This document shows positions 1 through 6,918 of a stretch of 11,466 nt of DNA, one piece after another. The stretch is from Campylobacterales bacterium. GTDB taxonomy: Bacteria > Campylobacterota > Campylobacteria > Campylobacterales > Arcobacteraceae. Location: assembly GCA_016784825.1 (NCBI GenBank), contig JADHTT010000012.1, forward strand, positions 1 to 11,466, given 5' to 3'. How positions within the stretch are numbered: the first letter of the stretch is position 1; each line of letters starts with the position of its first letter. The notes under the pieces are model-generated. The model was not told where the DNA came from. It saw only the letters and a list, made by a program, of their open reading frames with translations, and made no database searches. The position numbers and the translations under genes are program-made.

Positions 1-427
1 GAGAAATGATCTAAATATAGTCTCAAAAGATGTTAAAGTGGATAAGTTTAGATATACTGATACAATTAACGCAGGAGATAAAGAGCTAATACAAGTGAGC
101 TCAAAAATATCAGGTAATCTTGATGCTAATTGGAATGAAAATCTTGGTAATATTATTACATCTTTATTACCAGCAGGTAGTATAACTGGAACTCCAAAAA
201 ATAAAACAGTTGAACTTATTAATGAAATAGAAGATTATGATAGGGGATATTTTACAGGTATTTGTGGGGTATTTGATGGTCATAGTGTAGATAGTTTTGT
301 ACTTATTAGATTTATGCAAAAATGTGAAGATGGCAGTATAGTATATAAAAGTGGTGGTGGTATCACTAGTGATAGTGATATGGATAGCGAGTATAAAGAG
401 ATGTGTGATAAAGTATATATACCATGA
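1..427 (+). CDS. pabB: Aminodeoxychorismate synthase component I (PabB), C-terminal part
   Basis: This is the 3' end of a chorismate-binding enzyme; the reading frame is open from base 2 and the start lies left of the window. PabB converts chorismate and ammonia (from the PabA glutaminase) to 4-amino-4-deoxychorismate, a cytoplasmic step toward p-aminobenzoate and folate. Visible family motifs are RNDLN at the left edge, PAGSITGTPK near 171-200, a DRGYFTGICGVFDG stretch, VLIRFMQ, and GGGITSDSD followed by SEYKEMCDK close to the C terminus. Anthranilate synthase component I (TrpE) shares this fold, but PAGSITGTPK and the pabC-like gene directly downstream favour PabB. The stop codon overlaps the next start as ATGA at 424-427, so the two genes are probably translationally coupled. 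Confidence 0.9.
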   Translation, partial: RNDLNIVSKDVKVDKFRYTDTINAGDKELIQVSSKISGNLDANWNENLGNIITSLLPAGSITGTPKNKTVELINEIEDYDRGYFTGICGVFDGHSVDSFVLIRFMQKCEDGSIVYKSGGGITSDSDMDSEYKEMCDKVYIP

Positions 428-1017
428 AATATTTTGAAACTATAAAATGTGAAGATTTGGAAGTTTTTAATCTTTCATATCATAAAAAAAGGATCCAAAA
501 TACAGTTGGACTTAATATTTCTCTTGAGGAATATATATATCCACCTAGTGATAAATTACTCAAATGTAAAGTTATCTATGATGATACAGGTGTTATAGAT
601 ATAAGCTATGATTCATATGTACCAAAAAAGATTAATAATTTTAAACTAGTATACGATGATGATATAATTTATAATAAAAAATCAATTAATCGTATAGAAT
701 TGGATAAACTTTTAGAGTATAAAGATGATGAAGATGAGATTATTATTGTAAAAAACGGTCTTTTAACTGATACTTCAATTGCTAATATAGCAATATACTA
801 TGAAAACGGATGGATAACTCCAAGATTGCCACTTTTAGAAGGAACTTGTAGAGCTAGATTAGTAGATGCAGCTAAAATAAAAGAAAAAGATATTACAGTA
901 GATATGTTAAAATCAAGTAAAAAAATAGCTACACTAAATGCAATGGTTGATTTTAATGAGATTATAGATTTTACAATAAAGGATGAGAAATATGATTACA
1001 AAAGTTTTACAAAATAA
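424..1017 (+). CDS. pabC: Aminotransferase class IV, aminodeoxychorismate lyase-like (PabC-like), short form
   Basis: This 197-residue protein resembles class IV PLP enzymes. PabC removes pyruvate from aminodeoxychorismate to give p-aminobenzoate, which completes the step begun by the upstream pabB. Residues 4-21 (FETIK...LSYHKKR) match the family N terminus. KSINR at 86-90 aligns with the KHLNR motif of E. coli PabC, making Lys86 the likely PLP Schiff-base lysine. DTSIANIAI at 116-124 and PRLPLLEGTCRARL at 133-146 match the conserved cofactor and substrate loops. The protein is clearly shorter than the usual 260-300 residues, with a reduced N-terminal domain, but the catalytic motifs remain, so it does not look broken. 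The start is fixed by the ATGA overlap with pabB. The exact substrate is inferred from context; a branched-chain or D-amino acid transaminase is less likely at this size. Confidence 0.8.
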   Translation: MKYFETIKCEDLEVFNLSYHKKRIQNTVGLNISLEEYIYPPSDKLLKCKVIYDDTGVIDISYDSYVPKKINNFKLVYDDDIIYNKKSINRIELDKLLEYKDDEDEIIIVKNGLLTDTSIANIAIYYENGWITPRLPLLEGTCRARLVDAAKIKEKDITVDMLKSSKKIATLNAMVDFNEIIDFTIKDEKYDYKSFTK

Positions 1018-1438
1018 TGAATATAGAAAACTACAAGAAGAGCAGGTAAAAGATCAGCTAATGACATTAGTTGGACTTGTTGATACATTTTCAATTACAG
1101 CAAATATAAATGCTACGAGTTTTAATCCAGATTTATCTGATGATATTAAAAATAATTTTTCACAATATACATTATTTTCATTTGCAAATTATACATTTGA
1201 ATCTATTGTGCTTCATGATGACCATATAAGCTTTGAAGCTGGTTTTGGTGAAGAAAATATTGGTTCAGTAGTGACAATTCCATATATAGCTATTTTTCAG
1301 ATTATTATAGATGAGTCTATATTGTTTATAAATCCAAGTGCAACAATGGTAATTAAAAAAGAAAAAGAGTTAGATCAACAGCAAAGATCTCTGAATACAT
1401 TTAAAATGAATGCAAAGAATAAGAATTTAATAGATTAA
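992..1438 (+). CDS. Small acidic protein resembling the ClpXP adaptor SspB
   Basis: This is a 148-residue protein when started at ATG 992. That start has AAGGA at 979-983 with 8-base spacing; the in-frame ATG at 983 would sit directly on this site. The gene overlaps the end of the pabC-like gene by 26 bases, suggesting one transcript. No signal peptide is seen. The middle of the protein, FANYTFESIVLHDDHISFEA followed by GFGEENIGSVVTIPYIAIF, follows the SspB pattern of a beta strand, a 'dd.i.F.A.FGG' stretch and a 'VP..AI.AI' strand. SspB delivers ssrA-tagged or anti-sigma substrates to ClpXP. The last 30 residues are charged and low in complexity (KKEKELDQQQ), as in the flexible SspB tail, but I see no clear ClpX-binding motif. 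The SspB relation is a pattern match by eye, not an established assignment. Confidence 0.6.
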   Translation: MITKVLQNNEYRKLQEEQVKDQLMTLVGLVDTFSITANINATSFNPDLSDDIKNNFSQYTLFSFANYTFESIVLHDDHISFEAGFGEENIGSVVTIPYIAIFQIIIDESILFINPSATMVIKKEKELDQQQRSLNTFKMNAKNKNLID

Positions 1439-1446
1439 ATTCTTTT
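1421..1446. terminator. Bidirectional AT-only intrinsic terminator between convergent genes
   Basis: A perfect 10-bp inverted repeat, AAGAATTTAA at 1421-1430 and TTAAATTCTT at 1435-1444, encloses a 4-base TAGA loop. It contains the TAA stop of the SspB-like gene (1436-1438) and ends just before the fabH stop on the other strand (1448-1450). U-rich sequence follows on the plus side (TTCTTATTT), with a weaker ATTCTTTGC on the minus side. The position between two gene ends 9 bases apart supports a shared terminator. The stem has only two G-C pairs, so it may be weak. Confidence 0.65.
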
Positions 1447-1447
1447 C

Positions 1448-2410
1448 TTATTTACCAGCAAATGGGATTAGTGCAGATCCCCAAGTAAGACCACCACCAA
1501 AAGCATCTAAAAGCATCATATCGCCATGTTGTAGTTTTCCAGATTCATATACATCGTTCATAGCCATAGGAATTGAAGCTGATGAAGTATTACCATATTT
1601 TGCTACAGTTACTACCTTTTGTTCATCTTTAAAGCCTAGTGCATCACCAACTGCTTTGATAATTCTATAGTTTGCTTGATGAGGTATAAAGAGATCAATA
1701 TCATCGTTATTTAGTTTATTTTTTGCCATGATATCTTTTACATCATTTGTAAGAGTTCTTACTGCAATCTTAAACGTTTCATTGCCTTTCATTTGCATAA
1801 ATGTAGCTTCATCACTAGCAACACCTGGTGTTAAAAGTAAGTCTTTTAATCCACCATCAGCACTACATTGAATATCTAAAATTGCTTCACTTTTTTCTTC
1901 AGTAGCACTAATGATTGCAGCTCCTGCTCCATCACCAAATAGCATACATGTTGTTCTATCAGTATAGTCCACAATACTACTTAATTTTTCTGCTCCAATA
2001 ATAAGTACATGTTTTTTCATACCTGATTCAATAAATGCCTTTGCTGTTTGAACTGCATAAACAAAACCAGTACATGCAGCAGAAATATCTAGTGCCATTA
2101 CATTGTTTATACCTAATTTATCGGCAATTAGACATGCAGTTGAAGGCATACAAAAATAATCAGGGGATATTGTCGCACAAACTACAAGATCAATATCTTC
2201 TATAGATATGTCAGCTCTTTCAATAGCTAGCTTTGCTGCATTTACACCTAGATCTGATGTATTTTCATCATTTGATGCAATTCTTCGCTCACTAATACCA
2301 GTTCTTTTAGTGATCCATTCATCACTTGTATCCATTCTATCTACAAACCATTGATTTGTTCTAATCTCTTTTGGGATATAAGCACCAATAGATTTAAAAG
2401 AAGCGTACAT
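1448..2410 (-). CDS. fabH: 3-oxoacyl-ACP synthase III (beta-ketoacyl-ACP synthase III)
   Basis: FabH starts type II fatty acid synthesis by condensing acetyl-CoA (or another acyl-CoA primer) with malonyl-ACP in the cytoplasm. The 320-residue length is normal. The catalytic triad is complete: Cys113 in DISAACTGF, His244 in FIPHQANYR and Asn274 in [11 protein letters not shown]. The N-terminal block [20 protein letters not shown] (26-45) and the glycine-rich [10 protein letters not shown] (158-167) are family hallmarks. The start codon lies 2 bases from the plsX stop, and AAGG for ribosome binding lies inside the end of plsX, so this is the last gene of the ndk-plsX operon. The plsX-fabH pairing is widespread in bacteria and couples fatty acid initiation to phospholipid synthesis. 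Confidence 0.97.
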   Translation of the reverse strand: MYASFKSIGAYIPKEIRTNQWFVDRMDTSDEWITKRTGISERRIASNDENTSDLGVNAAKLAIERADISIEDIDLVVCATISPDYFCMPSTACLIADKLGINNVMALDISAACTGFVYAVQTAKAFIESGMKKHVLIIGAEKLSSIVDYTDRTTCMLFGDGAGAAIISATEEKSEAILDIQCSADGGLKDLLLTPGVASDEATFMQMKGNETFKIAVRTLTNDVKDIMAKNKLNNDDIDLFIPHQANYRIIKAVGDALGFKDEQKVVTVAKYGNTSSASIPMAMNDVYESGKLQHGDMMLLDAFGGGLTWGSALIPFAGK

Positions 2411-2412
2411 TA

Positions 2413-3402
2413 TTAAGCCTTGTATCGTTGTATATTTTCTTCAATATTTACATTAAGATTAGATTGTGCCGCTGCCAATGCTTGGAAAATTGCATTTTTC
2501 ATTGCTGTAGAATTTGATTTTCCATGAGCAATAATTACTGGTGCTTTTACGCCTAATAGAGGAGCCCCACCATATTCAGCATAATCAACTTTTAATTTTA
2601 ATGTTTTGAATACTTTTCTCATTAAAACAGCACCTAATATTGATACAAGTGATCTTCTTAGGTTATTTTTAATAATTTTACCAATAGTATCAGCAACACC
2701 CTCTGCAGTTTTAAGCATAATATTACCAATAAATCCATCACACACTACAACATCTGTAGTACCGTTAAAGATATCATTACCTTCAACATTACCAATGAAA
2801 TTAGGTATGTTTTCACAAAGTTTAAAAGCTTCTTTAGAAACTTCATTTCCTTTGCTTTCCTCTTCTCCATTAGATAGTAAACCAATTAATGGAGATTCAA
2901 TATGTAATACATCTTCAGCATAAACTTGACCCATAATTGCAAATTCTTTTAGGTTATTTGCATCACAATCAACATTCGCTCCAACATCAAGTACTAGGGT
3001 AGTACCTTTTTCTGTAGGCATTTGAGTTGCAATTGCCGGTCTACTTACACCTTTAATTCTACCAATTCTTAATGTTGCAAGAGACATAGAAGCTCCGCTG
3101 TGACCAGCACTTACATATGCTTGAGCATCACCATTTTTAACAAGTTCTATTGCTTTATATGCTGTAGATTCTTTTCTTTTTAGAGCATCAGTTGCGCTAT
3201 CAGACATACTGATCACGTCATCTGTATCTAAAATTTCAATTCTATTGTTAAATTTATTTGGGATTAAAGGTAAAAGTTCATCTTTTTTACCAACTGCAAT
3301 TGCAGTAAATGTTTTGTCTTTTTTTAAAGCTAAAATAAGACCTTCTATGATAGGTGCAGGACCATTGTCCCCACCCATTGCATCAATTGCAATTTTGATC
3401 AT
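2413..3402 (-). CDS. plsX: Phosphate acyltransferase PlsX
   Basis: PlsX makes acyl-phosphate from acyl-ACP and phosphate. Acyl-phosphate is the acyl donor for PlsY in the first step of phosphatidic acid synthesis; PlsX is a peripheral enzyme at the inner membrane. The 329-residue length is typical. The N terminus [15 protein letters not shown] and the internal motifs SAGHSGASM (98-106), [12 protein letters not shown] and [17 protein letters not shown] are all family signatures. The gene begins 2 bases after the rpmF stop and is followed by fabH after 2 bases, so the operon is very tight. No strong ribosome site is visible ahead of its ATG, and translational coupling to rpmF is likely. Confidence 0.96.
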   Translation of the reverse strand: MIKIAIDAMGGDNGPAPIIEGLILALKKDKTFTAIAVGKKDELLPLIPNKFNNRIEILDTDDVISMSDSATDALKRKESTAYKAIELVKNGDAQAYVSAGHSGASMSLATLRIGRIKGVSRPAIATQMPTEKGTTLVLDVGANVDCDANNLKEFAIMGQVYAEDVLHIESPLIGLLSNGEEESKGNEVSKEAFKLCENIPNFIGNVEGNDIFNGTTDVVVCDGFIGNIMLKTAEGVADTIGKIIKNNLRRSLVSILGAVLMRKVFKTLKLKVDYAEYGGAPLLGVKAPVIIAHGKSNSTAMKNAIFQALAAAQSNLNVNIEENIQRYKA

Positions 3403-3404
3403 AA

Positions 3405-3563
3405 TTATGCTTCGCTTTTGTATTCACCAGTAGTTGGGTTTACATTATGAGGCATTTTCCAAGTTCCATCAGTGTCTTTCACTGGTCTTTTTAATGTAAT
3501 TTTGTAATGTGTTCTTCTTTTTGCTGCTCTTGAATGTGAGACTCTTCGCTTTGGTACTGCCAT
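3405..3563 (-). CDS. rpmF: 50S ribosomal protein L32
   Basis: This short gene encodes a 52-residue basic protein beginning [20 protein letters not shown], a clear L32 N terminus. L32 is a component of the large ribosomal subunit. The protein has no cysteines, so it is the zinc-free form, unlike L32 versions with a four-cysteine zinc ribbon. The C-terminal part, [14 protein letters not shown], resembles the form seen in Campylobacter relatives. AAAGGA lies 7 bases ahead of the ATG. The gene follows the YceD/DUF177 gene after 12 bases and precedes plsX by 2 bases, the common bacterial order yceD-rpmF-plsX-fabH. Confidence 0.97.
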   Translation of the reverse strand: MAVPKRRVSHSRAAKRRTHYKITLKRPVKDTDGTWKMPHNVNPTTGEYKSEA

Positions 3564-3575
3564 TTTATTATCCTT

Positions 3576-3953
3576 TTAAAGTTCTTTTTCGAATATTTTA
3601 TCATTGTCTTTACAGTTATCACAAATATGAAAATCTGTATTAATTGATGAAATCTCGCTATTTATTAATTCTTCGAAATCTATAATATTGTTATCTACTT
3701 CTACTACAGTTTCTTCGTGTTTGTCATCTGAATAAATACCATCAGAAACTATAAAATCAATAGTTTCATCTAGTTTCAGATCCATATCGTCTCCACATTT
3801 ATAACATGATACGATAGTTGTTCCACTTAGTTTAGCATTGAATTTTGCTAAAGTTGGTGATATTTTACAAAAAGTTCCTTCAAAATCTACTGAATCTGAA
3901 CTAAAAGAGAAAGCTTTTGGCTCAAAAGGTATTTTTCTAAACTCTACTTTCAT
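3576..3953 (-). CDS. YceD/DUF177 family protein (23S rRNA accumulation factor-like)
   Basis: This 125-residue cytoplasmic protein belongs by context and pattern to the YceD/DUF177 family, which is encoded next to rpmF in most bacteria and is linked to 23S rRNA accumulation and ribosome biogenesis. A CYKC pair at residues 50-53 sits at the place typical of the family, followed by a DETIDFIV strand. A second pair, CDNC at 111-114, lies near the C terminus, so a four-cysteine metal site is possible. The middle (76-100) is rich in Asp and Glu, also usual for the family. It starts 9 bases after the ndk stop with no strong ribosome site, so translation probably depends on ndk. The molecular function is not settled for the family. 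Confidence 0.85.
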   Translation of the reverse strand: MKVEFRKIPFEPKAFSFSSDSVDFEGTFCKISPTLAKFNAKLSGTTIVSCYKCGDDMDLKLDETIDFIVSDGIYSDDKHEETVVEVDNNIIDFEELINSEISSINTDFHICDNCKDNDKIFEKEL

Positions 3954-3962
3954 AAAATAATA

Positions 3963-4376
3963 CTAACAGATTTCTCTTTGTGCAAAGAAGAAATCAATTT
4001 CAATTGCTGCATTTTCTAATGAATCTGATCCATGAACTGCATTAGCATCAATAGAATCAGCAAAATCTGCTCTAATTGTTCCAGCTGCTGCTTCTTTTGG
4101 ATTAGTTGCACCCATTAAATCTCTATTTTTAGCCATTGCATCTTCACCTTCAAGTACAGATACTACAACTGGTCCACTTACCATAAAGTCAACTAGTTCA
4201 CCATAAAAAGGTCTATCTGCGTGTACTGCATAGAATGCTTTTGCATCTGGCTTGCTTAAGTGAATTTTTTTAGTTGCAGCTACTCTTAATCCTGCTGATT
4301 CAAATCTATCTAAGATTTTACCTACTACATTCTTTGCTACTGCATCTGGTTTGATAATTGAAAGAGTTCTTTCCAT
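3963..4376 (-). CDS. ndk: Nucleoside diphosphate kinase
   Basis: Ndk transfers the gamma phosphate of ATP to other nucleoside diphosphates through a phosphohistidine, balancing NTP and dNTP pools in the cytoplasm. The 137-residue length is standard. The active-site block NAVHGSDS puts the phosphorylated histidine at residue 115. The N terminus [15 protein letters not shown], and [17 protein letters not shown] with the MGATNPKEA loop, are family signatures. AAAGGA lies about 6 bases upstream of the ATG, and a TATAAT -10 element lies about 30 bases upstream. It is the first gene of the ndk-yceD-rpmF-plsX-fabH operon. Confidence 0.97.
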   Translation of the reverse strand: MERTLSIIKPDAVAKNVVGKILDRFESAGLRVAATKKIHLSKPDAKAFYAVHADRPFYGELVDFMVSGPVVVSVLEGEDAMAKNRDLMGATNPKEAAAGTIRADFADSIDANAVHGSDSLENAAIEIDFFFAQREIC

Positions 4377-4406
4377 TTTATTTCCTTTTATTAATTAATT
4401 TCGCGA

Positions 4407-4412
4407 ATTATA
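4407..4412 (-). promoter_or_regulatory. -10 element of the ndk operon promoter
   Basis: Read on the minus strand this is TATAAT, preceded by TTTTTAGA, in a T-rich upstream context. Campylobacterota housekeeping promoters commonly show this kind of T-rich stretch plus strong -10 without a conserved -35. The same TAGATATAAT string occurs ahead of the U32 gene at 5532-5541. Transcription would start about 20 bases before the ribosome site of ndk. This is a prediction from sequence only. Confidence 0.6.
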
Positions 4413-4440
4413 TCTAAAAATATTTAAAAAGACAAATAAA

Positions 4441-4470
4441 AAAGGGGTGAGGAAAAATCCCCACCCCTTT
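4441..4470 (-). terminator. Intrinsic terminator of the ferredoxin gene
   Basis: AAAGGGGTGAGG (4441-4452) pairs with CCCCACCCCTTT (4459-4470), a 12-bp stem with one A-C mismatch and a 6-base loop. It is by far the most GC-rich patch of this AT-rich intergenic region. On the minus strand it is followed by TTTATTTGTCTTTTT. It lies 30 bases after the ferredoxin stop and just upstream of the ndk promoter, so it separates the two units. Confidence 0.85.
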
Positions 4471-4500
4471 GATAGTATAAAATAATAATCTAAATTAAGA

Positions 4501-4758
4501 CTATTCTTCTACACATGGCTGACCATCAACAGCACCTTCTGTTTTTGGATTAGCCCATACAATACATCCTTCAGTAGGACATGCTTCAGCACACGCTGGT
4601 TCGTCATGGTCACCAATACACTCTGAACAAGTGTCAGCATTTACGTAGTAAATATCCTCACCTGTTGGGTTATCGTCGTTATCAACAATTGATTCTGTTG
4701 GACACTCGTCTAAACAAGCGTCACAGTTAATACATATATCTGTAATTAATACTGCCAT
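4501..4758 (-). CDS. 2[4Fe-4S] ferredoxin, Alvin type
   Basis: This is an 85-residue acidic soluble electron carrier. The first cluster motif is C9-x2-C12-x2-C15-x3-C19-P. The second is C44-x2-C47-x8-C56-x3-C60-P, whose eight-residue insertion (IGDHDEPA) and C-terminal extension mark the Allochromatium vinosum (Alvin) type; such ferredoxins hold at least one very low-potential cluster. Two further cysteines, C65 and C82, are unlikely to be ligands. AGGAG lies about 6 bases before the ATG. The gene stands alone between two terminators. Partners in related bacteria include pyruvate and 2-oxoglutarate oxidoreductases, but none is encoded here, so the physiological partner is unknown. The gene is often called fdxA or fdx in related genomes. 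Confidence 0.93.
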   Translation of the reverse strand: MAVLITDICINCDACLDECPTESIVDNDDNPTGEDIYYVNADTCSECIGDHDEPACAEACPTEGCIVWANPKTEGAVDGQPCVEE

Positions 4759-4833
4759 AGTATTCTCCTATTTATTTTAATTTCACAAGAACTTTAACAC
4801 ATAAAAAATAAAAGTTACATAAAAATTAGTCAT

Positions 4834-4867
4834 TAAAAAAGGGCTACCATTTAAATGGTAACCCTTT
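4834..4867 (-). terminator. Intrinsic terminator of tpx
   Basis: AAAGGG (4838-4843) plus TACCATTT pair with AAATGGTA plus CCCTTT (4862-4867), with a single C-A mismatch. The central 16 bases, TACCATTTAAATGGTA (4845-4860), are a perfect palindrome. On the minus strand the hairpin runs into TTTTTTAATG. It lies 25 bases past the tpx stop. Confidence 0.85.
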
Positions 4868-4892
4868 GGGACACTTTAGTTAAAAAGTTATA

Positions 4893-5411
4893 TTAACAAG
4901 CTGATTTAGCTGCTTCGATAGCTGCTGCGTAATCAGGCTCAGCAGTAATTTCAGATACTAGTTCCTTGTAACATACATTACCATCTCTAGCAATTACAAA
5001 AATAGCTCTAGCTGTAACACCTGCTAAAGGACCATCTGCTAATAACATACCATATGCATTTGCAAAATCTTTATTTCTGAAATCTGAACATACTTTTAAG
5101 TTTTCAATTCCTGCAGTTGAACAAAATTTTGCTGCTGCAAATGGTAAGTCCATAGAAACAGTAGTTACTGTAACACCTTCAATTGAAGCTGCTTCTGTAT
5201 TGAATCTTCTAGTTTCTGCATCACATACTGGAGTATCTAATGAAGGTACTACTACTACTAATTGAACATTTTCTTGTGCTCCACCAACTACTTCATTTTG
5301 AAGCATTGGGTTACAATTTACTACTGTTACTTCTGGAGCTGCATCTCCAACATTGATTTGATTTCCTGCTAAGTTACATACTGTGTCTTGTTTAAAAGTT
5401 ACTGTTGCCAT
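4893..5411 (-). CDS. tpx: Thiol peroxidase (Tpx-type peroxiredoxin)
   Basis: Tpx reduces hydrogen peroxide and organic (lipid) hydroperoxides using thioredoxin; it is an atypical 2-Cys peroxiredoxin. The protein has 172 residues when started at the ATG of MATVTFKQ, which has AAAAAGGA 6-8 bases upstream. A longer frame continues 35 residues upstream but is lysine- and isoleucine-rich non-coding sequence. The peroxidatic cysteine is Cys63 in PSLDTPVCDAETRRFN. The resolving cysteine is Cys97 in AAKFCSTAG, at the E. coli Tpx spacing of 34 residues. FRNKDFANAYG (111-121) and GPLAGVTARAIFVI (127-140) also match. Five other cysteines, including the C-terminal residue, are unusual in number but not at known functional positions. 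The gene is monocistronic, with its own terminator. It could be cytoplasmic or periplasmic in this lineage; no signal peptide is visible, so cytoplasmic is favoured. Confidence 0.96.
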   Translation of the reverse strand: MATVTFKQDTVCNLAGNQINVGDAAPEVTVVNCNPMLQNEVVGGAQENVQLVVVVPSLDTPVCDAETRRFNTEAASIEGVTVTTVSMDLPFAAAKFCSTAGIENLKVCSDFRNKDFANAYGMLLADGPLAGVTARAIFVIARDGNVCYKELVSEITAEPDYAAAIEAAKSAC

Positions 5412-5468
5412 TTTAAATTCCTTTTTTTGTTTTATTTTGTTTAACTCGTTTACCGAATTATTGATGAA

Positions 5469-5474
5469 AGTATA
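5469..5474 (-). promoter_or_regulatory. Candidate -10 element for tpx
   Basis: Read on the minus strand this is TATACT in the context TTTAAATATACTTTC, which would place the transcription start near 5462 and give a leader of about 50 bases before the tpx ATG. A standard -35 position would fall inside the palindrome at 5482-5498. The call rests on sequence similarity alone, and other AT-rich hexamers lie nearby. Confidence 0.4.
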
Positions 5475-5481
5475 TTTAAAG

Positions 5482-5498
5482 AAGATAAATCTTATCTT
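5482..5498. promoter_or_regulatory. 17-base palindrome, possible operator in the tpx / U32 divergent region
   Basis: AAGATAA and TTATCTT are perfect inverted repeats of 7 bases around a 3-base ATC spacer. The element overlaps the place where the tpx -35 would lie and sits 38 bases upstream of the candidate -10 of the divergent U32 gene, so a bound regulator could affect either side. The general look resembles AT-rich boxes of Fur/PerR-type repressors, but the 7-3-7 spacing is not the standard 7-1-7. The regulator is unknown. In AT-rich DNA a 7-bp arm can arise by chance. Confidence 0.35.
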
Positions 5499-5535
5499 AA
5501 TTAAAACCATTAACAATTTATTATAACTAATTAGA

Positions 5536-5541
5536 TATAAT
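5536..5541 (+). promoter_or_regulatory. -10 element for the U32-family gene
   Basis: A consensus TATAAT is preceded by TTAGA, the same TAGATATAAT string found upstream of ndk. It lies 26 bases before the ATG at 5568, leaving a short leader with TATAGG near the start. The upstream DNA is AT-rich without a clear -35. Confidence 0.6.
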
Positions 5542-5567
5542 AAATCAAAATTATATATAGGTATATT

Positions 5568-6872
5568 ATGGGAAAAAAAATAGAGCTACTTTCTCCAGCA
5601 GGTAATCTTGAGAAATTAAAAATTGCATTTGCGTATGGTGCTGATGCAGTATATGGTGGTGTTAGTCATTTCTCACTTCGTATAAGAAGTGGGAAAGAGT
5701 TTACTTTTGAAACTTTTAAAGAAGGTATAGACTATGCTCATAGTATTGGTAAAAAAGTATATGTAACAATTAATGGTTTTCCTTTTAATTCTCAAATTGA
5801 ATTACTTAAAGAGCATATTAAAAATGTAGCAGCGATGCAACCAGATGCATTAATTGTAGCAACTCCTGGTGTAATAGCATTATGTAATGAGTTAGCACCT
5901 GGGATCCCGATTCATCTTTCTACTCAAGCAAATGTTATGAATTACCTTGATGCAAAAGTATATTATGATATGGGTGTAAGAAGAATTATTGCAGCTCGTG
6001 AGATTAGTTTAAAAGATGTAGAAGCTATTAAAAAAGAGTTACCAGATTTAGAGATAGAAGTTTTTGTACATGGATCTATGTGTTTTGCATATAGTGGAAG
6101 ATGTTTAGTGAGTGCTGTACAAATGGGTAGGGTACCAAATAGAGGTTCATGTGCGAATGATTGTAGATTTGAATATACTTTATATGCTGCAAATGAAGAT
6201 CATAGTACATTATTTAGATTAGAAGAAGATCCAGGTGTTGGTACATATATATTCAATGCCAAAGATATGAATTTAGCTTCACATGTAGATGAAATTTTAG
6301 CTTCAGGTGCAGTTGATTCTATTAAAATTGAAGGTCGTACAAAATCACCATATTATGCTGCAATTACAGCATATACATACAGAATGGCTATTGATGATTT
6401 TTATGATGGTAAGTTTGATGCAACAAAGTACCAAAAAGAATTAAGTACTACTAAAAATAGAGGTTTTACTGATGCTTATTTAGTACATAAGCCATTTGAG
6501 AAGAATGATACACAAAATCATGATTATGCTTTAAGTGCAGGAAGTTTTGAGGTAAGCGGTTTAGTAATTGCCGATGAAAAACATTTTATGTGTAAATATA
6601 AAACATATCCAGGTGACGAGATTGAAATTTTTGCACCACTAAATAGTAATATTGAAGAGGTTGATAATGAGATTGGATCTATAAAACTTAAAGAAGATGG
6701 CAAGTATTATATTAAATTTAAAAAGATTATAACTGAAGTAGGAAAAGAACTAGAATCTGTCCATAGTGGTAATACTAATCCAATTATATTACCAGCTAGC
6801 TTACCATATATGACTATGTTTAGAGTTCAAAATCCAGATTGGGAAGATGAACTTCCTTCATGTGGAAATTAG
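5568..6872 (+). CDS. trhP: U32 family protein, probable tRNA uridine-34 5-hydroxylase (TrhP/YegQ-like)
   Basis: This family was first annotated as peptidase U32. E. coli TrhP (YegQ) is now known to make 5-hydroxyuridine at position 34 of tRNAs, in an Fe-S cluster- and prephenate-dependent reaction. The 434-residue length fits TrhP (about 450) and not the longer 23S rRNA enzyme RlhA. The N-terminal barrel starts ELLSPAGNLEKLKIAFAYGA. The U32 signature EVFVHGSMCFAYSGRC (164-179) holds Cys172 and Cys179; NRGSCANDCR (191-200) adds Cys195 and Cys199. These four are the likely cluster ligands. IKIEGRTKSPYYAA is a further family block, and the C-terminal part is a small beta-rich domain. No secretion signal is present, consistent with an RNA enzyme and not an exported protease. 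It is the first gene of the unit that leads into purE and glyQ. Confidence 0.88.
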   Translation: MGKKIELLSPAGNLEKLKIAFAYGADAVYGGVSHFSLRIRSGKEFTFETFKEGIDYAHSIGKKVYVTINGFPFNSQIELLKEHIKNVAAMQPDALIVATPGVIALCNELAPGIPIHLSTQANVMNYLDAKVYYDMGVRRIIAAREISLKDVEAIKKELPDLEIEVFVHGSMCFAYSGRCLVSAVQMGRVPNRGSCANDCRFEYTLYAANEDHSTLFRLEEDPGVGTYIFNAKDMNLASHVDEILASGAVDSIKIEGRTKSPYYAAITAYTYRMAIDDFYDGKFDATKYQKELSTTKNRGFTDAYLVHKPFEKNDTQNHDYALSAGSFEVSGLVIADEKHFMCKYKTYPGDEIEIFAPLNSNIEEVDNEIGSIKLKEDGKYYIKFKKIITEVGKELESVHSGNTNPIILPASLPYMTMFRVQNPDWEDELPSCGN

Positions 6873-6918
6873 TGAAGCTTAGATAAAATTATAAAATATT
6901 AAATAAAAAGGATTAATA

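Noticed and set aside
983..991. ATG at 983 as the start of the SspB-like gene
   Set aside because: It directly abuts the AAGG ribosome site, whereas the ATG at 992 has 8-base spacing from it.
2606..2923. Plus-strand open frame of 105 codons inside plsX
   Set aside because: It is the antisense shadow of a clearly conserved gene, with no ribosome site and no recognisable protein features.
5412..5516. Upstream in-frame extension of tpx by 35 residues, giving a hydrophobic, signal-like N terminus
   Set aside because: The extension is AT-rich non-coding sequence dominated by Lys, Ile, Asn and Phe. It covers the promoter region, and the internal ATG at 5411 has a proper ribosome site and yields the normal Tpx length.
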